Source: Hydractinia symbiolongicarpus
Lineage: Eukaryota; Cnidaria; Hydrozoa; Anthoathecata; Hydractiniidae
Assembly: GCF_029227915.1 (NCBI RefSeq)
Contig: NC_079880.1
Location: forward strand, 16,572,001-16,636,000
Direction: 5' to 3'
DNA: 64,000 nt
This document shows, piece after piece, positions 33,862 through 45,890 of this stretch (position 1 is its first letter; every line of letters begins with the position of its first letter). The position numbers and the translations under genes are program-made. A model generated the notes under the pieces. The model was not told the origin of the DNA. It made no database searches and was given only the letters and a program-made list of their open reading frames with translations.

Positions 33862-35320
33862 TTAAAGCTTCTTTGCTATACTAAAGTTGACAGCATCATG
33901 ATCAGAAAAGTGTACACATTTTACAAAACATTTCACATCATATGATAACACAACACTGTTCTTTATATAAACATGATCAAGAGTGGCTCCAGCTAAATGG
34001 GTAGGTTCGGTAACAATTTGAGTGAAATCATGCATAACATCTGATAATCTTTGTGGTTGAGCCTGTGCATTGATGTTGAAATCTCCAAGAATGAAATGTA
34101 CACTGGTATTTTGAACTGCGCGAGATAGGGCATCATAAAAATGTTCTAAGGCATCATTACATTTTCGATAGATAACCAATGCATTAAAAGTCTCAGCTGA
34201 AAATGATGTCTTAGTAAACGAAAACATTGTAACACCTTGACCAAACTGATGATTTTGTACATGTATGCTTCTTCTGAAAAAAAGTGAAATGCTTTGAAAC
34301 TTGTCAGTGTTACAATTATGAAGTGGACTGAAATTCACCAAATAAATATCGATACTTTCAGTATCTTTCCCAGGATTTAATTGTGTTTCTGTTAGGCATA
34401 TTATATCATGCAATGTAAGCGCTGCATCGAAAGATATGTCAACAGCATGCCGAGATAACGATCTTGTGTTCAACAGTGCTATAGTCAATACATCATGTGA
34501 TGGGGCAGAAAATTTTTGAATCTGCTGAGAAACACACTCATTTCGTAGTCTATCATACTCCAACGTAGCACGAGAATTGCATTTGATAGCAGACCTAGAA
34601 GGTTTTCCTGTCAAACACATACCATTCAAAGATGTAACTCTGCTAAGTGCAACATACATCTGGCCATTATTAAATGAATGCTGCTTCTCCAAATCAAAGC
34701 TAATAACAACTTTATCCAGTGTTAAACCTTGAACTTTGTGTACAGTGCATGCCCAGGATAGCATTAGTGGGAACTGAGTACGTTTGATTACAGGTGATGT
34801 ATCTTTGCTGATTTTCAGTTTGATATTTGCTTCTGCTCTCTCGATTGGTACCCATCTATTTGAACAATTGCTTTTAAATATGGCCTCCTTGCCTGCCTTG
34901 GGGTCATCAAATAACACGTATATCTTCGAAACTTTGTTTGCATTGTCTGCTTTTACATGCTTGACAGTACCTATTTGGCCATTGATCAGTCTGTCAGCAA
35001 TATCAATATTGACTGTAAGCATTACTCTTGCACCAACTTTGATTTTTAATTCAGTAGCAAGACCCCCGGTTTCACTTTGATTGCGATTCTTCAATAATGC
35101 CTTTCGCAACATTCTTTGGAAGTTGATCAATGGATTGTATCGTAAAACAGAATGCATCAACAGACTCTAGCATAATATTGTTGCGTACTTTGGCAGGAGC
35201 ATTTTCTGCAAAGATATGGAGTGCATTTGCAGGTTTATTAGAATCATTTGGAGTAATTACTCTATTCTTCAATAATTCCTCGTCTTTTTTATCAAGTTTG
35301 CCAGTTCTCACATTATTTAA
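33862..35320 (-). pseudogene. Helentron helicase C-terminus and AP endonuclease
   Basis: The frame resumes at 35320 (NNVRTGKLDKKDEELLKNRV) directly after the insertion. It shifts near 35085 into the frame ending at 33862. Helicase motifs V/VI are present: WACTVHKVQGLTLD and GQMYVALSRVTSLNG. An APE-type endonuclease follows from about 34480: LNTRSLSRHAVD, CLTETQLNPG, FILGDFNINAQ, EPTHLAGATLDHVYI and the final SDHDAVNFSI, which carries the catalytic Asp-His. The endonuclease may help create 3' ends or processing nicks; its role is unproven even in intact Helentrons. One frameshift is the only lesion in this part. Confidence 0.92.
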
Positions 35321-35907
35321 TCTCTTATAATAATACACTAAGTGTGTCTGTCTGTCACTTTTGCAAAGTGGATAAAATTTCTTTGATAAAGTCTATAAAA
35401 TATCGCTTAAAAATTTGTTCTGTAAATTAGCAAACTTTACGTTAAAGCAAACTTTGACGAAGCAATATTGACGTCAAAGGAAAGTATATTAAGATTAGTG
35501 AAGCCATTGCATTGCACTTTTAAATTTAAGGCTAAATAACTTGGAAACGGGTGGAAATAACTGACGTCATCTCCTGCGTAGGTAACTAGGGACCACCTGG
35601 GACCAATTTGGGTAAGTTTCCCAAACCTGGGTCCCCGAATCCGTTTTGGAATGGACGGGTTGATGACGTCACCAAAAAACCTTTAAACCCTATTATCTCT
35701 GCAATCGTTTGTCAAAAATACATAATCCTATACATTTTCTTGATCAGCGTTTCAAGATCTATACGATGAAGGCAACAGGCATACACATTTCTGAAAAAAA
35801 AAATTGTGTTCTGACATGTCTCTGCTGACGTCATCAAAATTTAAATGACGGTTGTTTTTCTCTGTTATCCTGCCTAAGTGGATTTTTCCACGGGCCTTAT
35901 CGACTAG
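35321..35907 (+). mobile_element. Helitron unit 1 (587 bp)
   Basis: 5' end TCTCTTATAATAATACACTA. The 3' end has a GTGGATTTTTCCAC hairpin, then GGGCCTTATCGACTAG. It shares long stretches with unit 2, such as GGAATGGACGGGTTGATGAC. Confidence 0.9.
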
Positions 35908-36636
35908 TCTTATATATTAATACGCCAGTTCCGTGTGTCTGTAACAGGCAAAGTTGATATCGTCATTTTCCTTTGATGTTGCCGAAAAATGCATGTCTAA
36001 TATGTTAAATTTTCTGACGTTACGACGCGACGAAAATAACACTACTTTAACGTCAATATCCTATATTAAATTAATGAAGCCATTACAGTGCACCTAAAAC
36101 TTTGAGGCCAAATAACTTGGAAACGAGGTGGTGACGTCAATGATTTTTCACCGCGTGGGTAACTAGGGACCAACTAGGACCAATTTGGGTAATTTTCCCA
36201 AACCTGGGTCCCCGAATCTGTTTCGGAATGGACGGGTTGATGACGTCATCAAACAACCTTCAAACCCAAATATCTCTGCAACCGTTTGTCAAAAGTGCAT
36301 GATCCTATACATTTTCTTGATCAGCGTTTCAAGATCTATACGATGAAGGCAACAGGAGTGCAAATTTTTGAAAAAAAAATTGGGGGTCTAGACGGGTCAG
36401 TGCTGACGTCAGCAAATTTTTTTAACCTTTATATCTCATTAATCATTTATCAAAAGCACGTGATTACATACATTTTCTTAATCAGCGCTTTAAACTCCGC
36501 ACCATATAGAGGCAACGTAAAAACAAGGTTCTAATTTTTTTGCAGATGGGTTTCTGACGTCATAAAAATTCATATGACGCTTATTTTTCAATTTTATCCT
36601 GCCTCAGTGGATTTTTCCACGGGCTTTATCGACTAG
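35908..36636 (+). mobile_element. Helitron unit 2 (729 bp)
   Basis: Begins TCTTATATATTAATACGCCA directly after the CTAG of unit 1. Ends with the same 14-nt hairpin and GGGCTTTATCGACTAG. Confidence 0.9.
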
Positions 36637-38934
36637 TCTATATAATAATACGCTAAGTGTGTCTGTCTGTGTGTCTGTGACAGGCAAAGTGGATTTCTTC
36701 ATTTTCCTTTGATGTTGCCGAAAAAAATCTTTGATGTTGCCGAAAAAAATATGTCTTCTTTGTCGTGAAAAGCCGCGAGTTTTGTGTGGTTTGTTAAATG
36801 AAGTTCTAGCACAAAGTAACAGAAATTGTGTTTGCAAAAAAGATGGCTGTCCTTTTTAAGCATTTGTCTTCTCTTGCCTTCAAAATAAATCTTTACAAAA
36901 GCATTTAAAAAGGGGCATGGTATATAAATGAAGTATAGAAAGGTTTCTGTAAGGTTTGTTTATGTTTTTTAAAGTTTTGATGATATTATTGATGCGAGAC
37001 ATGTTTGTTAGCTAGCATCTATCTATCTAGAATGTGACTGTAACTTATTTTAATTGACATTTTAAGCCTTTTTTTAAGCATTTTAACAAGCCACAACAAC
37101 TTTTAAAAAAGTATTACATAATATTTAAGAAGAGTTTAAGGACTGTTTTTAAGCAAATAATGTATTTTTCACAATTTGTGTATGCAAATAATGTATTTTT
37201 CACATTTTGTGTAACTAAACTTATATACATCGGTTACATGCAATATGACGAAACGATTTTTATTTAACATGTAGTAATTCTGGTTCCTTAAGTGTAGTGA
37301 TTTTTTTGTTCTAGATGTTCTGACTAAAATGTTTTTGTTTATGGCATTTTGTCTCAATTAAGAAAAGTTTCAACTTTTTTGAGGGAGTACAACACCGAAA
37401 AAACTTGTGTTTTTTTTATATTTTGTATAAATTCTTACCGCGCAGGACTCTGTACAACATACCGAAATGACTGATCCCTCTCTATTTATAAATTTGATGC
37501 GTTCCAAATCACAGTTTTTTGAAATTTTGGGTAATATTTAATGAGTACAAGATGCAAATACTGATTTTTGTTGAATCAGAAGTATTTCCTACAACCATTC
37601 TTTTTTACACTTTTGTGGAGAAAAAGTGTATGCAATATCATCAGAATAACTGATTTTGTTGCAAACTGTTTTTCTTTTTCACATTTTGGATTGAAATATT
37701 GTTATAAAGGGCATATATCAATAGACATATATATACCAAAATAATTAAATTCTGCAAACTTTGATTTTGTCGTTCACCTCTCATCTTTTATATTTTGATT
37801 AAACTTTTGAGGAAAACTATAGGATTTATTTAGAATTTGTATTTTGTGTTGCAAATTTAGTGCAAAAATTTAACTGTTGTGAGGGAGGACCATATGCAAT
37901 TATATATACTAAAAATAATAATTTGATATTCTACAAGTTGTATTTTTGTATGCATTTAAATGACTGCTTTTTCTCAGTTGAATTTGATGGGTTTCATATC
38001 AATTTTGTGGAAGATTTTATGGCTGAAGACAATATAGAACATGCCAATTGAACTGATTTTTGTTCATATTTCGATTTGCTCCTCATAAACCTTTGTGTTC
38101 TACATTTATTGTAAACTTTTGTGAGGAAGGACCATATATATATATACAATGTTTTCAAAATAATGATTTTTGTTGATTTGAAATTTACTCCTTGCTCATT
38201 GCTTTTTCGATATTTCAGGTTAAAATGTTTGGTAAAGTCAGTACGGATCATTAGACAAAAAATTGTTTTGTTAACCGGTTAATTTTTACATTTTGTGCAT
38301 ATTTTTGCGGGAGAGGATGGTATGCAACCGAATAAATGATTTTTCAAAGTTTAACTTTTTGTTTTTAGGTGTTTTGTGTTTGTTTAAGTTTGGCTTTTTG
38401 ATATTGTTCAGGTTGTATTGTTGTATAAGCATTTAGGGAAAAGACAATGTTTAAAATGCGTAAAGAACTTATTTCATAGATCTGTGCTTACTGTTGCAAG
38501 CCTTTCTTTTCGACACTTAAGATTAAAATATTGAAGGTTTTCAACATAATCACATAATAAGATGTATACATATTTGAGATATGTGTTATTTCTGACATTA
38601 TTATTATTGTTGTCGTAACTGTCTGGGTTGTGACTGTCAATGTTGTAACTTTCTACTAACTAGATTTTACACCTTGCACGCCGTTGTTTTTCATATTTTG
38701 TCTGAAGTTTTGTTAGGAGGATTTCATGCGATTTGACATTTGATATTTTGTGTTAGATTTTAAGAACTTTTTTGTTAAATTATGACTTTCTTTTTATGCA
38801 TTTTCAGATTATTTTTTTAGTAAAAGGCATATTCAATATACTGAAATATTTGCTGATGTCATCAAAATTCAAATGACAGAACTTTTCAATTGTTTTTCTG
38901 CCAAGTGGATTTTTCCACGGGCCTAATCGACTAG
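36637..38934 (+). mobile_element. Helitron unit 3 (2298 bp) with degenerate internal repeats
   Basis: Begins TCTATATAATAATACGCTAA directly after unit 2 and ends with the hairpin and GGGCCTAATCGACTAG. The interior from about 37350 to 38450 shows loose repeats of a 130-180 bp theme (GAGGGAGGACCATATGCAAT, then TGATTTTTGTTGA). Its first part is duplicated at 18511-18806. Confidence 0.88.
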
Positions 38935-41445
38935 TAAATCTATTAATACATTATCACCTTTTTGTCTCATTACCTCTGTAAGCTCAGCAAATTCGAAAAG
39001 CTTCCATAGATGCACCAAGTTGAGCCAGTCACTTTTATAATCAGCATACACAGGTCGTTGTTGAACAGGTGGCAGTTGATATAAATCACCACATGCTATC
39101 ACTGTAATGCCGGCAAATGGAATCTCATCACGACATGCAAATATTTCAATTAAACGTAGATGAATATAAAATAACTGCAAGTTTGATACCATAGAAATTT
39201 CATCAACAATAATGGCCTTCAGCTCACTAAGTTTGTTCCGTAAAGTACTCCTCCTTTTGTCATTTAAACGTGGCAAATTCTTTCCAAAATGACCAACAGG
39301 TATTCCAAAAGCTGTATGAATAGTAGTACCATTGATATTAATTGCAGCAACACTAGTAGGAGCCACAAGAAAAACTTTGGGTTTGTTCAGGTCCTTAGAT
39401 TTATATGAAAGTACCTTGGACATTGCTTGATATATGGTTTTAATTAGATGTGACTTTCCGCAGCCACCAGCGCCAGTCAAAAAAATATACAATGGTGTAA
39501 CTTCTATTTTTCTTATTGCCGATAAGTTTTTTATATACCTGCAAGCCCAGTCATATACTAAATCGAACACTTGTCTTTGTTTGTAATTCAAGGATGAAAT
39601 CATGGGATTCAATTCTGCATTGCTCAGGAATTCTGAATTATTTGTTGAAACATTGATTTCACTGTCAAAAACAACATTTTCATCATCCACAATCTCATCT
39701 ATTGTTTCAATCATTTCATCTTGAACTTCATCATTTTCATGAGCAGTAAAAGCATCTTGATTTGTAAGCAAGTCTGTACGCAAGTTTGATAAGGCAGTGT
39801 CAATTAGATCACTAAATGGCTCAAATGTTTGCTTATGTTTATTTATGATTGATAATACACCAGGTTCGTTGAGTTTTTCAACATAACTGTCAGAAGCAGA
39901 TTTCAAGTCACATTCATTTCGAAATGGATAGTATAACATTAGCAAATGATGTGCATATAACTCAGGGTATTTATGTTTATTTGGTGTATATAATCGTAAC
40001 ACTTGTTTAACTTTACGACACTTCAATTTTTCATTGGATGACATTAATGGCAATATTGCAGGGAACCAATTTGTTATATGGTTCCTTTCTATGTTGTCAT
40101 CACGTAATACAGTTGGCTGGCTATCATTTTCATCATCAAACCTTCCAGCAAGGTAATAATTTGCAAGAAATTGTGCGTAGCAAAATTGATCAAGAATGGC
40201 ATATTCTCCTTTTGCAAATGTTGGGTTGGGTCTATCGACATACCGATTTAGCATATTTCTTTTAAACATGTCAGTACTATCTTCAGGAAGTTCATCAATT
40301 TCATGTTTACTGCGACACATTCTATAGCGCTTTTCTGGGAGGTTGGTGTTGGCAAATACAACTTTTGGAAATGTTTTCCTGAGCCAAAGTTCTGGCATTA
40401 TTAAATATACAGCTTCTTGAACAGAACATTCCCTTTTTGTAGTGAAAACCTTTGCAATCAATTTCATTTGCTCAGTATAGGATTTATTTGAATTGAAAGC
40501 TTCTTTCGCTGCTTGTTTCATGGCCTGAGAAGTCTCATCTTCACATTTTAAGAAATATGCACACATATATGTCACAGCCTTGTAGTGGTTGAAGACAGGT
40601 TGAATATCAATATTTGCTTCCCATGCTAGAAGACCTTCATCAAAGTAATTATTTATGAAACACGAATCAGGCGGCCTCTTCAAATAAAGTTGAAAGTCGT
40701 TACCATTAGAAATACTCAAAGCATTATAATATTCACTTTCTGGAATATCAAGTTCATCTAATATTTCTGATATTGTTGGAGTAATCTCGAAATTCTCTTG
40801 ATTGGAATTCAAAATATTTTTCTTTTTTGGATTCAACTCTGTGTCAATATAGTCTTTAACCTTATTCAATATGACTTCCTTATTCTTTAAAATTTCACTA
40901 CGTTCATCTGGATCTATATCTTTTGACAGAGGCAAAGCAACAATAGTCCTTTCGGAAAAAAAACGACCAAAATGATACCGACATGTTTCATTTGTATACT
41001 TTCGACAAGATTTAGAATGAGAGTGCACCTGATAAGTTGTTACTAAGTCAAATAATTCACGTTCATGTTCACGATCTGGTTCATATGCTTTAATAATTGC
41101 ATCTACGAATTGTATGTATTTATCAATATTGTTTTCAGTCAAAACAGGAGCATTCAACACCCACAAAAAGGAATGAATATGAGGACTTCCACGAATCTGA
41201 AACTCTACACGAATTGCACAGTATTTAACCTTACCAAGAGGTCCATCAACTACAATTTCCTTAAAAAAAAGCTCAACACGATACTGAAAATGCCTGGCAA
41301 GTAGAACAGGATTCAAGTTCAAAAATCTACATCTTTCAAAGTATGTTAGGTTGATTATTTCCTCATCAGTCAGATTCTCACTATTCAATTTTGCTATGAT
41401 AGAAATCAATTCATTCCATCTTAAATCCGCACAGCTCAATGTCAT
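38935..41445 (-). pseudogene. Helentron Rep core and helicase N-terminal half
   Basis: From 41445 the frame encodes the HUH nuclease with H-I-H at residues 89-91 (RGSPHIHSFLWV). The tyrosine pair is in YMCAYFLK; spacing of two tyrosines is the Helitron Y2 signature. The Pif1-family helicase follows: Walker A FLTGAGGCGKSHLIKT at about residue 650, Walker B IIVDEISMV, and GDLYQLPPVQ. It stops at the Helitron insertion after VLIDL. The true N-terminus lies upstream in another frame: the T7 run near 41450 shifts the frame, so Met 41445 is not a genuine start. Confidence 0.93.
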
Positions 41446-42898
41446 AAAAAAATGTTGGGAGACCGAGTTGCTTAACCATTGCTAGAACTTCCGAGAGAAA
41501 TCGCTTCCAATATGCTGGGGTACCTTTGATAGGACTCATAAATTGAAAACCTTTATCTTCAGCAATACAAGACTGCACTGTTTCAGAGAAATTTTTGGAC
41601 AACATACCAGCTGTGAGAGAATCTGTCTTAACCTTTTTCACAGCAATATTGATTTGACTACTCATATTGAGTTGTTGCAGAGTGGACAACACATAAAAAA
41701 TGTAATCAGAGTTTGAGGCAAATTTTTGTTTATAATTCAACAGCCGCTGATTAAAATACTTTGTTGGACTAAGCTTGATATCACGTTCAACTTTGTAGCT
41801 AAACTTACCAGTTGGGAAAAGATAAGGATGAGCTAATTCCTCACAAAATTGATCATTCATCATTGAAAATGGTATTTCACCTTCTCCTGGTGCTATGCTA
41901 ATATCCTCGGCTTGTGGTACATTTGACAACATCATACTTTCATTTGCATTAAACCTATTAGCATTTAGTGGATTTTCAACTTCTTCAAGTTCATGATCAT
42001 TGCTTTCTGAAGTACATTCTGTTTCTACAGGGTCACGTAAATCTACCAGTGAAGACGGAATCAAGTTTTCATCAATGGTTATATCAGAATACAATGGGTT
42101 GTTCTGTTTCAAGTAAAGCAAAGCCAATTTCACCGACTGTGGGTTGACAGCTTCAAATTATACATGTCCACGAAATGAAAGTTTACGCTTCAATTTGATC
42201 ATAACTATACCGTTACTGTCAGCTCCATGTGGAAGTGTACTAACAATAGTTTGACAATTAATAGGGACATTGCAAATAGTTCCTTTTAGCTTAGGAGATT
42301 GACCTTTCGGCATAATTGTTATCTTTTTGAACAATATTCGTCTAGCAATAATGGTCTTTTCCAACCTATTAAGTGTTTCTAATTCATCAGGAGAATCAAA
42401 CATGTCTAACTTGTTACAAACAGCCTGTGCAGGAATTTCAGATTTCAGCAACTTTTAATGGCAAGTCAAACAAATATAAGCACTCCCATCACTGCTTGAA
42501 ACATAACATACAAGGTCAGTTGTGTCAATTTTGTAATTATCATTATAAAAGACAACTACAGATTTTCTATAAAGACAGGGATTGCATACAATACATATAA
42601 ATACTGGTCCTTCTATTATAGCCTTTTTAAAATTTTCAATTCTTTTCAACGTGCTCATTTCCTGAGATTTTTGTATTTGATGGAAATCACAATTTCGCTT
42701 TAACTTTTTCAGATGTTCAGGACTACCTATTTTGCTTTGATATTTATCTCGTTGTGAATCTCGCTTCTGTTTCAATTTGGCTTTGTGCTCTTGGGTGCCC
42801 ATTTCGCTTTGATATTTATCTCGTTGCTGTTTCAACATGGCATCATGCTCTTGGGTGCCTATTTTATTTTGATATTTAACTCGCTTTTTCTTCAACAT
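41446..42898 (-). pseudogene. Helentron Rep N-terminal region, two in-frame stops
   Basis: From ATG 42898 come lysine-rich repeats (KYQNKIGTQEH, KYQSEMGTQEH, KYQSKIGSPEH) and a Cys cluster (CIVCNPCLY, YICLTCH). After TAA the frame resumes KLLKSEIPAQAVCNKLDMFD and MPKGQSPKLKGTICNVP, the hallmark of the DUF6570-type domain of animal Helitron Reps. After a second TAA it continues FEAVNPQSVKLALLYLKQNN and a helitron-like N-terminal domain to about 41450. Both stops are in frame and behave as nonsense changes in an otherwise continuous protein. Confidence 0.88.
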
Positions 42899-43217
42899 AG
42901 ATGCATAAATTCTAAAATGCTGTCCAAGTCAAATCCCTTCCAAATTGAATTTTTTTTTATAGTTCACCAACAAATAGCTGATAGGGAATTGCACATACAC
43001 TGTACACCAGCAGTTTCACCAAACCTGGGATCACCTTGATTAAATGAACCAATAACAGACTTGATGAAAAAGTAGGTCCTGGATTAGTTTATACATCTCC
43101 ACAGCAAAGCAATAGCAATTTTGATGCACATATCAACAAATTGCAGTAACAATCTACTATCAGGAAACAAAACAAAAAATATTTCAAATAAAAATACAAT
43201 GAATGATCAAAAATTCT
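42899..43217. other. No gene recognised
   Basis: Upstream side of the Helentron. Its 5' terminus should lie here but was not found. Confidence 0.4.
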
Positions 43218-43981
43218 CTAGTAAATTTCAAATAACAAGTTCCTTTTACAGTTGTCATGCTTGTTATCGTTTCTATGGTTACAATAGAAAATACCCATAC
43301 ATACCCGGTGATAGGCCTGTGCAGTTGTCATGTTCGCAGATATCAATGATTGTATGAACCTCTCTCTCACCACTCTTTCGGAAACAGGAATTGTTATGCT
43401 TGACTTCTCGCAATTTTCTGCAATGTCTTGCCATGCCATTCTTCTTTGCGTTGATCCTTTCTTTGTTTGAAAGGGGTTTCTTACTGATATCTCCTTCATC
43501 AGGATCAGTAAGTCACCCTCTTGCCACCTAGACCTATAGACAGGAAGCACAAATATATATAAATTGTAATAAATATACCCTTTTGAACTGGAACACTAAT
43601 CAATGCTAAATAGTATAATTTACCCCTTTTCTGTTAAACTGATGGTGTTTTTTTTGTTGTTGTTTTTGTGGCGGTTGAAATTTTGATTTCGTTATGTTAC
43701 CTGATGATCCCAATGTCTGACTAAATATATAAAAATCTTTACAACTAATTCCTATTGCAAGATCTACTAGTCTAGCAAACTATATAACTATTAAGGCTAA
43801 AATATGATCAATTTAATAATATTTACCCTTTTTCTGATGAAATAATAGGGTTTTTTTGTTGTTTTGGTTTTGTAATTGTGCACGATGATCCCAATGTCTG
43901 ACTAAATATATAAAAACTTTTATTGCAAGATTTATATACTGGGAAAGCAAACTAAATGAATTTCCTTTTTCTTAAAAAAAC

Positions 43982-44017
<36 letters not shown>

Positions 44018-44725
44018 TGGCTGATTTTATAATAAATATATATATATATATATTATATAAACTATTTAATATACTAATACAGCTAAATTGTGATTCCATC
44101 TAGTTTTTTTACCTATTAAAATTAAGCTAAATTTTTAAGCTATTTAAGCTAAGCTTTTACCGTTTTTCTGTTGTCTTTTGTGTAGGTTCGTTCTTTTCTT
44201 GAAATTGCATGGTTGATGATAATATTGAGTGACTAAATAAAAAGAACTTAGTACGTTGTACACTTGTTTCACGCTGCGAGATTTACTTGGCCACTTCTAG
44301 AGATCATGCAGTCAGCATATAGCTGTGCTACACAGTTTAAATTACTCTAAGACCTTTCAATCATGTCGGAACTTTGTGTTGTCTAACAAGAAGCTAGCCA
44401 GCTAAAATGTAGCAAGCTAGCTATAGCTAAAACTATTCTTTTTACTATATATATGTAGCTACCTAACTAAATAAAAAGACTATTCAACTATACTATAATA
44501 AAAAGGCTCACTATTCAACTATGCTATAGCTAGCTACCTCGCACATAATTTATCCCACTCTTCCACAGCTTTTTTGCCATCACTCCCATGTACTATAAAA
44601 TCTGTTGGAGTTGAATTTGTTTTAAAAAAACTTTGTCCTGTGTTGTCTCTAGAACTTTCGCCAGGTGACGGTAGAGATTTGCATAATGTTTGCAGTATAT
44701 CTTTGTTTATAACAATTCTTTTCAT
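43218..44725 (-). pseudogene. Harbinger Myb/SANT gene, copy A, truncated
   Basis: Exon 1 is 44725 to about 44538 (MKRIVINKDILQTLCKSLPS). Exon 2 starts near 43533 (SRWQEGDLLILMKEISVRNP) and matches 54094-54576 until 43356. There unrelated sequence replaces the rest (IQSLISANMTTAQ). The DNA from 43356 to 45890 is a near-perfect direct repeat of 54382-56917. Confidence 0.85.
43984..44053. repeat. TA dinucleotide runs in the Myb intron (copy A)
   Basis: Two runs of TA repeats are split by TTTTTGGCTGATTTTATAAT. The same runs occur at about 51290-51360 and 55010-55085 in the other copies. Confidence 0.9.
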
Positions 44726-45166
44726 CCTGCTTATGCTTAAGAAGTTTTCTCTCTGACTTTGTTTATGCTTGTCAGTTTCATTTTTGCTTTACCATTTATT
44801 TGCCGCACATTTTTTTCACCCTAAGAAGAAATGATTGTATAAATAGTCTTGGTCACAACCACTGTATCTTACGTGCCTACGTATGGTTTCTCGTCGGCAA
44901 GAAAAGGATACGGCGCGGGGAAGTTATGCAGGGTGGTTATTTCCATAGTCATAAGAAAAAAAGATAGTCTGGACAGTAACAATAGGCCATTGTTCTATCG
45001 TTTTGTGGCCGTTTCTAAACTCGGGCCCATTTTCTCGAATGCATCAAAATCTAAAATGGCGGTTTTCTAGCATGTTCGTTAGGGAAATCGAAAGTTTTGT
45101 TTGCTAACATTGGTTTTATTTTGGAAATTTACTTCGAAATTGTTATTTGATACGTTGAAAGTTGTT

Positions 45167-45890
45167 ATGCCTGGTGCTAATTGTTCTATTTACGGCTGTT
45201 CAGTCTCACGTCGACCAGAGTATAAGGGTTTATCGTTGTTCAAAGTGCCAGCTGGAAAAAGCGATTTCGACAAGACATGGAATCATATCTCAAAGCTTTT
45301 TCATGATGATTTAGATTGAGGGTTACACTTGGTACCAAAAATTACAAATGAACACATTTCTTTGACACCCTTTTCAGTCATGAATGTGCGACTTGCAGCT
45401 CAAGTGTTGAGCGAATCTGTATTTCAAGCTTTACAGACATATGGTCCACCGGATGCAATTGGTACGGCCACATATTGCAGGATGTTGGACAAATTTTTTG
45501 ACTGTATGAATGTTAGCAATTCTGTGGAATGTGTCAGAAAACAAAAACCATTTCTAAAACCATATGAAAACCTTGATGATGAACGTTTCACATGGTTGAT
45601 TGATACCTTCTTAAAATACTTCACCGACTGGAAAATTTCTATCGCTGACCGAAATGATGCTCAGTATACCGATAATGCTAGAGCGAATATGTTTATTTCT
45701 TGGCAAACCTATGAGGGACTTCAATTGACCGTTTACTTCAGTATTGAGCTCATAAAATACTTGCTATCTCAAAATGTACCTTATGTATTTACCGAAAGAT
45801 TTTGTCAAGATCCACTTGAAAATTATTTTGGCCAGCAACGGTCAATTGGACACCGTAAAGATAATCCTTCACTTAGGGATTTTGGTTACA
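45167..45890 (+). pseudogene. P-element-like THAP gene, copy A, internally deleted
   Basis: From ATG 45167: MPGANCSIYGCSVSRRPEYK, the start of a THAP finger with C-x4-C and the LSLFKVP strand. TGA follows at residue 51, before the second Cys-His pair of the domain. The same region continues in another block (45329 on) with LTPFSVMNVRLAAQVLSESV and the C-terminal FTERFCQDPLENYFGQQRS typical of P-element/THAP9 transposases. The catalytic middle is missing. At 45890 a LINE fragment replaces the last part. Confidence 0.85.

Larger units (their letters stand above)
35321..38934 (+). mobile_element. Three tandem non-autonomous Helitrons inserted as one block in the helicase
   Basis: The block starts TCTCTTATAATAATACACTA after an A and ends CTAG before a T, the classical A|T Helitron site. 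Two internal CTAG|TC junctions (35907/35908 and 36636/36637) split it into units of 587, 729 and 2298 bp in the same orientation. Removing 35321-38934 joins the helicase codons in frame (LIDL then LNNVRTG), with no target duplication, as Helitrons require. No coding capacity was seen. Confidence 0.93.
33862..42898 (-). mobile_element. Helentron-type Helitron (Rep, helicase, endonuclease), interrupted
   Basis: Minus-strand coding pieces between 42898 and 33862 line up as one Rep-helicase-endonuclease protein. It is broken by in-frame TAA codons near 42453 and 42143, a homopolymer frameshift near 41450, a shift near 35085 and a 3614-bp insertion at 35321-38934. The C-terminal APE-type endonuclease defines the Helentron branch. 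Transposition would be rolling-circle, through HUH nuclease and 5'-3' helicase. Termini were not identified. Confidence 0.9.
43356..45890 (+). repeat. Composite repeat copy A, 2.53 kb, direct repeat of 54382-56917
   Basis: The offset is 11026-11027 bp throughout, with a one-base indel in a T run and rare substitutions (for example TGTTTG at 44690 against TTTTTG). It holds part of the Myb gene, an AT-rich intron with TA runs, the divergent spacer and the THAP/P ORFs. Confidence 0.92.

Noticed and set aside
33862-34500. Separate LINE endonuclease after the Helentron helicase
   Set aside because: It is in the same frame as the helicase with no break, and a decayed second copy at 625-1956 shows the same order, so it belongs to the Helentron.
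35072-35338. Independent 88-codon gene
   Set aside because: It is the helicase continuation after the Helitron insertion, ended by a frameshift.
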